49,093 nt of DNA from NCBI GenBank assembly GCA_937982515.1, contig CALJMB010000049.1, positions 1 through 49,093 on the forward strand. Reading direction: 5' to 3'. The DNA is from an uncultured Balneolaceae bacterium (GTDB lineage Bacteria > Bacteroidota > Rhodothermia > Balneolales > Balneolaceae). The position numbers and the translations under genes are program-made. Below are positions 44,171 through 49,093 of the stretch, one piece after another. The notes beneath the pieces were generated by a model that ran no database searches, was not told the origin of the DNA, and saw only the letters and a program-made list of their open reading frames with translations. Numbering within the stretch: the first letter of the stretch is position 1; the number at the start of each line of letters is the position of its first letter.

Positions 44171-44572
44171 TTATGGAGCCCCAATAGCCGTGGATCCCAC
44201 CATGGGCAGGAGATGATACTTTTTAAAGAAGGGTTTGATTAACAGCAGTCGGGCGAAAGAAAAGTGACCGGAAGAATGATCATCGGCCAGATGCTGTAAA
44301 GGAGAAAAGCTAAATTCGTCAATAGATACCGAAGACCTATTTAACAACGATGATTGAAAGGCAGATGCAGATGGCGCTTTGGCCATTCCGTTATCCGTCT
44401 TAAACTGGTCCCAGTTGAGGGAGAAACGCTTATAAACACTAGCGTGGGCCATACCGGCAGGCGCCAGGGCATCATCATTTAACTGGTAGGGCTGCAACCC
44501 GTAGGCTTCAACACCTGTCAGTAGTAAAATGACAAAAGGCAAAATTGCGATATGTAGACGCAGTGTTTTCAT
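44171..44572 (-). CDS. Small secreted protein of unknown function
   Basis: A 133-residue protein with a probable signal peptide (about 1-25, ending EAYG). The remainder is low in hydrophobicity, has serine-rich segments (SSLLNRSSVS, DDHSSGHFSF) and ends with a basic hydrophobic stretch (LLIKPFFKKYHLLP). I recognise no family. It is separated from secF by about 325 bases and faces away from the response regulator. Confidence rests on the signal peptide and clean start. Confidence 0.55.
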   Translation of the reverse strand: MKTLRLHIAILPFVILLLTGVEAYGLQPYQLNDDALAPAGMAHASVYKRFSLNWDQFKTDNGMAKAPSASAFQSSLLNRSSVSIDEFSFSPLQHLADDHSSGHFSFARLLLIKPFFKKYHLLPMVGSTAIGAP

Positions 44573-44910
44573 AGCGCAGAGAAATTAACCATAAAGCTAT
44601 CAAAGAACAAGCAAAACGGCTTTTCCATATCATAAAACCTCTTTCTACAACATCCCTCAAGGGAACAAAAAGGGGGTAATTCTACTAAAACCCATACCAA
44701 ACAAAGCATATCAAGCCTTCCTGTTATTGGTCCTTAAAGCGTATACCGCGATTGAAATATGGAATAGCCAGGCAAAATGATTTCGATCCAGGAAAAGGGG
44801 TCCGGATTTTCAATCACCTTGCCGAAACGGAAGAAGGAACATAATTGACCAGGTATATAGGTTTGGCATAAACCCAAAATAAATAAGAAGACGTTACAGC
44901 AAAGAATAAT

Positions 44911-45297
44911 ATGGCAAATGATCCCCGTAGCATAGTGGTTATAGAAGACAATAAAGACGTGCTTGAAGCTATCACAAGCATTTTGGAGTATTCCGGGTAC
45001 CGGCCTATCGGGTTAACCCGGTTTAGTGAGGAGGTGTTCGACAGCCTCAACTCCGAAGAAGTAGGCCTCATCATTCTCGATGTAATGCTTTCCGGGTATG
45101 ACGGAAGAGATCTCGCCAAGAGGCTGAAAAGCAAAAAAGAAACCAGAGAGGTACCCATTGTTATGATTTCCGCCTACCCGAATATTGAATCCTCTGTCAG
45201 AGAGGCGGGAGCGGACGGATTCATTCAAAAACCATTCGGCATAGATGATTTAATCAGGGAGATTGAACAGTATATCCGTAAAAATGGCAGTGGGTGA
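44911..45297 (+). CDS. Single-domain response regulator
   Basis: A 128-residue CheY-like receiver domain with no output domain. Phosphoacceptor Asp57 lies in LIILDVML; the acidic pocket is Glu12-Asp13; Ser87 occupies the switch Thr/Ser position and Lys107 lies in FIQKPFG. Such proteins act by protein contact or as phosphorelay intermediates. The nearest neighbours are a secreted unknown and a TonB receptor, so its partner kinase must be elsewhere. Confidence 0.93.
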   Translation: MANDPRSIVVIEDNKDVLEAITSILEYSGYRPIGLTRFSEEVFDSLNSEEVGLIILDVMLSGYDGRDLAKRLKSKKETREVPIVMISAYPNIESSVREAGADGFIQKPFGIDDLIREIEQYIRKNGSG

Positions 45298-45662
45298 TGG
45301 GAAGACGGAAGGCGGGCCGCGGATTTACACGGATGAACGCGTAAGGAACAAGCCACAGATTTTCACAGATGGGTACGGATAGTTTTCAATGCAGAACAAT
45401 CCGCCTGCTTTTCCTGAAGGAGCCGGGCCATTCGATTCCTATGCTATAACATGCCCTTCCTGCTCAGGATAGACCTGGTCTCTGTCAAGGGGCTCATATA
45501 GGCTTTGAACAGGTTAAAACCCGTTTGGATGCCGTAAGAGTTGATCTTGGTAAAGAGGCTTGGAAAGACCAAAAAACAAATATATTGCCTGTAGCTATTT
45601 GTTAGGATTATAGCAATAGCTGAAGGTGAACGAGAACGAGTTCAAATTAAGAGAGTATAGCT
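45298..45662. other. Leader region of the TonB receptor
   Basis: No gene is supported in 365 bases. The first 80 bases contain direct variants of acagat..tcacagat-type sequence seen in dispersed repeats. A 7-base inverted repeat (agctatt/aatagct) lies at about 45594-45625, shortly before the TonB receptor start. No known riboswitch fold was recognised. Confidence 0.45.
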
Positions 45663-48593
45663 ATGTCAAGATTAGTTACAACTGCATGGGCTCTGGTACT
45701 TTTAATGGTACCTGTCACTGCAGTAACTGCAAATACAAATATCATCCCGGGCAACTTTCAGACAAACGTCAGCGGTACGGTAGTGAGTGCATCCGATGAT
45801 GAACCGCTGCCTGGAGTCAATGTTACAGTGAAGGGAAAAATCATTGGGACGTCGACCGATGCTTCCGGCAGTTTCGAGTTAACCGTAAACCAGGATCCCC
45901 CGCTCACCCTGGTCTTTTCCATGGTTGGGTATCAGACACAGGAAATAGAGATCACTTCCCGGAACCAAACCGGTTTACAGGTTGCCTTGCAGAGACAGGC
46001 CATCATCGGCAGCGACGTCGTAGTCTCGGCATCCCGGGTGGAGGAAAGTATCCTTGAGGCCCCGGTTACTATAGAGAAGATGGATGTGCTCACCATTCGC
46101 AATACTCCATCGGATGACTACTACAAGGCGCTGTCTCACCTGAAGGGCGTCGACATGACAGCCAGCAGCATTAACTTTCAGATTATTAACTCCCGTGGAT
46201 TTAACTCTACCGGAAACACCCGCATGGTACAGCTGATCGACGGGATGGACACACAGGCCCCCGCGCTTAACTTCCCTATCGGCAATCTGAATGGCCCGTC
46301 CGAACTCGACGTGGAAAGTATGGAATATCTGCCGGGCGCTTCATCCGCCCTGTACGGACCTAACGCTTTCAATGGCATTTTGCTTATTAACAGCAAGAAT
46401 CCGTTTAGATATCAGGGGCTGAGCGCTATGGTAAAAACGGGTATAAACCATCTGGATGGAGATGAACCCGCCGGAGAGCCGGGAAATCCTCAGCCGATGT
46501 ACAATGCGGCCGTTCGTTACGCGAAAGCCTTCAATGACCGGCTTGCCTTTAAAGTAAACTTCGCCTACTCAAAAGCGGAAGACTGGAGGGGCATCAGTTT
46601 TGAAGACAAGAATACCGCGCTTAAGGGCGAACTGGAAGCCAATCCGGCCTATGACGGTATTCACCTGTACGGCGATGACGGATCGTTTAATATCGGGTTA
46701 CTTGGGATTAATCCTGCAACCAGGCAACAAATTGCAACAATAGTAGCTGCTCAAAGCCCTCCCGGTATAACCGCTGCCGTTGTGGAGCCCTATGTGGGGG
46801 CAATTCCTTCGCAGCCGGTAACCCGGACCGGATATGCGGAGCACACCCTGGTGGATTACGGGGCTGAGAACATGAAGGTAAACGGATCGCTGCACTACCG
46901 GCTGACCGACCTTGTGGAAGCCAGCTACAGTTTTAACTACGGCTACGGTACCTCCATCTACACGGGAGCCCAGCGCTATAGCCTGAATAACTTTAGCATT
47001 TCCCAGCATAAGTTGCAGTTGCAGGGAGACAACTTTACGCTGAAAGGTTACGGAACGTTCGAAAATTCCGGCGATTCTTACATCGCTGATTTTGTAGGCT
47101 ACTCTGTCAATAATACGTATCTGCCCAATGAGTCATGGTTTGGTACCTATGGAGCCGTATTCGCGGGCGGGTTGCTGCAGGCCGCGACACAGGCACAAGG
47201 TGGTAACCCTGCTTTTAATCCAGCTACTGTGCAGGCTATTTTAAACAATCCGGCTTTGGTTTCACAGTTTCATGCTGCAGCCAGAGCCCAGGCTGATGCC
47301 GGACGTTTAACCCCGGGGTCTGCTGAATTTGAAAACGCCAAGAATGCCGCCCTGGAGAATACCATCCCCGACGGGGCGCTGTTTGATGACAACTCCCGGT
47401 TTTACCATGTGGAAGGGTTGTACGATTTCAAGAATGAAATTGATATCATAGGCTTGCAGGCGGGAGCCAGTTTCCGTCAGTTTCAGTTGCGCTCCAATGG
47501 CACCATTTTTGATGATGAAGACGGTGTTAATATCAATGAGTGGGGCGCTTTTCTGCAGGCTTCCAAAGCGCTGGCGGATGACCGCCTGAATCTCACCGGT
47601 TCTATCCGCTACGATAAGAATGAGAATTTCGACGGGCAATTCAGTCCGCGCCTGTCGGCGGTAGTCAGCCCCGCAGAGAATCATAACTTCCGGGCTTCAT
47701 TCCAGACCGGGTTCCGGAACCCCACTACGCAGGGGCAGTACATCGACCTCAACGTTGTAACGGCGCGGCTGCTGGGCGGGCTGCCCAGGTTCAATGAGAT
47801 GTACAGCCTCACCGAAAATGCCTATACCATAGAATCGGTCCAGGCCTTTACCAATCAATTTCTGGAAGACCCGACAGATCCCGCCACGGCGGTCGGGCTT
47901 CTGGAACCCTATACGGAATTCGACCCTGTAAAGCCTGAGCAGGTTCAGGCGTTTGAAGTCGGTTACAAAGGCCTTATAGGAGGCAAGCTGTTCATTGACG
48001 CCGCTTACTATTACAACATCTATGATGATTTTATCACTCAGATCACGATCAGAAAAGCAGCCGGGCCATTTACCGGCAATCCGGCGAGTGATCAGGCCGT
48101 AGCCGCATCGCTGCTATCCGGCGATTTCAACAACACGTATCAGTTCTACACCAACACCAGCAGCACAGTTGAGGCGCACGGCGCTGTTTTCGGGGTGGAT
48201 TACAGCCTGCCGGGCGGCTATCTGATCGGTGCGAACTACAACTGGAACAAACTGATTGGCGGGCTGGAAGATCAGTTCCTGAACGATTTTAACACGCCGG
48301 AGCACAAAGTAAATATATCATTCGGCAACCGGAATCTGACCGATAACCTGGGCTTCAATATAGCCTGGCGCTGGCAAGACGCTTTCCGGTGGGAGTCTAC
48401 TTTTGTTCAGGCAGACGTGGATGCCGTATCCACTTTCGATGCTCAGGTTAATTACCTGATACCACAGTATAATGCCACACTCAAGGTGGGAGGCTCTAAC
48501 CTGTTCAATACCCGGTATACACTGAGTGGGGGAGGCCCTAATATAGGCGCTATCTACTATGTGTCGCTGACGTTCGACCAGCTGTTCAGATAG
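45663..48593 (+). CDS. TonB-dependent outer-membrane receptor with CarboxypepD_reg domain
   Basis: A 976-residue receptor. The signal peptide (about 1-24) is followed by an N-terminal extension of the carboxypeptidase-regulatory type (about 36-112, VSGTVVSASDDEPLPGVNV in pieces), the plug (about 120-245, with QLIDGMD and PGASSALYGPNAFNGILLI landmarks), and a 22-strand barrel ending in an aromatic residue (FDQLFR, Phe near the end). It imports a large ligand using TonB energy. There is no SusD-like partner, so it is not a canonical SusC. A strong terminator follows 20 bases after the stop. Confidence 0.95.
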   Translation: MSRLVTTAWALVLLMVPVTAVTANTNIIPGNFQTNVSGTVVSASDDEPLPGVNVTVKGKIIGTSTDASGSFELTVNQDPPLTLVFSMVGYQTQEIEITSRNQTGLQVALQRQAIIGSDVVVSASRVEESILEAPVTIEKMDVLTIRNTPSDDYYKALSHLKGVDMTASSINFQIINSRGFNSTGNTRMVQLIDGMDTQAPALNFPIGNLNGPSELDVESMEYLPGASSALYGPNAFNGILLINSKNPFRYQGLSAMVKTGINHLDGDEPAGEPGNPQPMYNAAVRYAKAFNDRLAFKVNFAYSKAEDWRGISFEDKNTALKGELEANPAYDGIHLYGDDGSFNIGLLGINPATRQQIATIVAAQSPPGITAAVVEPYVGAIPSQPVTRTGYAEHTLVDYGAENMKVNGSLHYRLTDLVEASYSFNYGYGTSIYTGAQRYSLNNFSISQHKLQLQGDNFTLKGYGTFENSGDSYIADFVGYSVNNTYLPNESWFGTYGAVFAGGLLQAATQAQGGNPAFNPATVQAILNNPALVSQFHAAARAQADAGRLTPGSAEFENAKNAALENTIPDGALFDDNSRFYHVEGLYDFKNEIDIIGLQAGASFRQFQLRSNGTIFDDEDGVNINEWGAFLQASKALADDRLNLTGSIRYDKNENFDGQFSPRLSAVVSPAENHNFRASFQTGFRNPTTQGQYIDLNVVTARLLGGLPRFNEMYSLTENAYTIESVQAFTNQFLEDPTDPATAVGLLEPYTEFDPVKPEQVQAFEVGYKGLIGGKLFIDAAYYYNIYDDFITQITIRKAAGPFTGNPASDQAVAASLLSGDFNNTYQFYTNTSSTVEAHGAVFGVDYSLPGGYLIGANYNWNKLIGGLEDQFLNDFNTPEHKVNISFGNRNLTDNLGFNIAWRWQDAFRWESTFVQADVDAVSTFDAQVNYLIPQYNATLKVGGSNLFNTRYTLSGGGPNIGAIYYVSLTFDQLFR

Positions 48594-48613
48594 AATATGC
48601 CTTGCTGATCTTT

Positions 48614-48649
48614 AAAGCCGTTCCGGCCCAGGCCGGAACGGCTTTTTTT
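48614..48649 (+). terminator. Strong intrinsic terminator after the TonB receptor
   Basis: A perfect 15-base inverted repeat (48614-48628 and 48631-48645, aaagccgttccggcc / its complement) is followed by a T-rich tract (48643-48649). It lies 21 bases after the TonB receptor stop. This is the clearest terminator of the window. Confidence 0.92.
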
Positions 48650-49093
48650 ATATGGCCGCTATTCTGTGATGACGGCAAATGGCCCCGCTTATGAAGCAGG
48701 GCTGTTACGTTCTATATTGGTAGTTCGAATGTGCGCCTGTACCATTTCGATCCATCCCCCCGGCCCTCCCGACAGGCTTGTCGGGACAGGCTCTTCTCCA
48801 CGGGGAGAAGATTAGCCGGGCACACGGAATCTCCCCCTTAACAAAGGGGGATGAAGGGGGTTGTACGGCAAAGAACATGGGCCTGATGGCCGTAGTAAGC
48901 GGAACGGAACAGCCCTGCGCTTATGAAGCCGCACGTGTTTAGTGCCTTGAGACCTTTTAAGGCCGGTTGTTGCGTTCCGGGTTTGGACCCAGCTGATACC
49001 CGTCGGGCTTGTCTCCAATCAACTCCTTTTGACGCATACAGAAACAACCTGACAGGTTTTGATCTGGTCCCGTCACGATGCAGAACGTACCCC
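48650..49093. other. Terminal gene-free region with palindromes
   Basis: No gene is supported. It contains the second copy of the 20-base palindrome (48767-48786) and another hairpin at 48792-48811 (tcttctcc/ggagaaga around ACGG). The small minus-strand open frames (48812-49018, 48838-49047) have no protein-like features. Confidence 0.6.
48767..48786. repeat. 20-bp palindromic repeat, copy 2
   Basis: Identical over all 20 bases to 438-457, and immediately followed by another palindrome at 48792-48811. Confidence 0.7.

Noticed and set aside
44911..45297. Assignment of the response regulator as PhoB of the Pst system
   Set aside because: It has no DNA-binding output domain and lies 4.7 kb from phoU behind oppositely oriented genes.
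1..49093. tRNA, rRNA, insertion sequence or prophage
   Set aside because: No cloverleaf, rRNA segment, transposase or integrase was recognised on either strand; the holin-family label on 20732-21181 is a family name only.

Overview
This is a stretch of bacterial chromosome of roughly 50% GC with 43 confident or probable protein genes, two possible short ORFs, no rRNA or tRNA that I can see, no insertion sequence and no CRISPR array. The gene content points to the Bacteroidota/FCB group, most likely the Balneolota/Rhodothermota side of it. The pointers are a CarboxypepD_reg-type TonB receptor, an AraC regulator with a Bacteroidota-style N-terminal domain, a rhomboid with a C-terminal extension common in Bacteroidota, a bacillithiol deacetylase (BshB1), weak or absent Shine-Dalgarno sequences before most genes, and a stand-alone secF rather than a fused secDF. 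The lineage is an inference; no marker RNA is present to prove it.

Layout. 1-664: hairpin- and repeat-rich DNA, then a lipoprotein M81/MlrC-like hydrolase (665-2233). 2503-6597: AraC regulator, QIEHH-type fatty-acid desaturase, cyclopropane-synthase-like methyltransferase and a cyclase-family metal hydrolase with an extra N-terminal domain, followed by a secreted unknown. 7918-10223 (minus): rsmI-lnt overlapping pair. 10353-12903: VOC protein, then grpE-dnaJ. 12998-17490 (minus): RRM RNA-binding protein, ATP-grasp enzyme, purE, purK, bshB1. 17647-25391 (plus): a MacAB/TolC-like export system split into two permeases, a three-gene block of small membrane proteins resembling E. coli yqjDEK, then TolC, adaptor and ATPase. 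25820-27453: two adjacent rhomboid proteases. 27553-30064: ispG and a Gfo/Idh/MocA oxidoreductase. 30094-35296 (minus): a tandem universal-stress-like protein, a serine hydrolase, a striking array with 22-bp periodicity inside a 28-bp inverted repeat, a Kelch protein and an unknown conserved-looking protein. 35609-41286: pstS-pstC-pstA-pstB-phoU followed by a porin. 41352-44572 (minus): CPA1 antiporter, secF without secD, small secreted unknown. 44911-48593: single-domain response regulator and a large TonB-dependent receptor closed by a strong terminator; the rest is repeat-bearing intergenic DNA.

How the genes work together. The clearest functional units are high-affinity phosphate uptake (Pst/PhoU with a porin), a tripartite ABC exporter, the GrpE/DnaJ co-chaperones, the PurK/PurE step of purine synthesis, and a probable membrane-lipid tailoring pair (desaturase plus CFA-like methyltransferase). 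The least explained pieces are the 22-bp periodic array at 33078-33371, the yqjDEK-like block within the exporter locus, the unknown protein at 34595-35296, and the cyclase with altered metal ligands.
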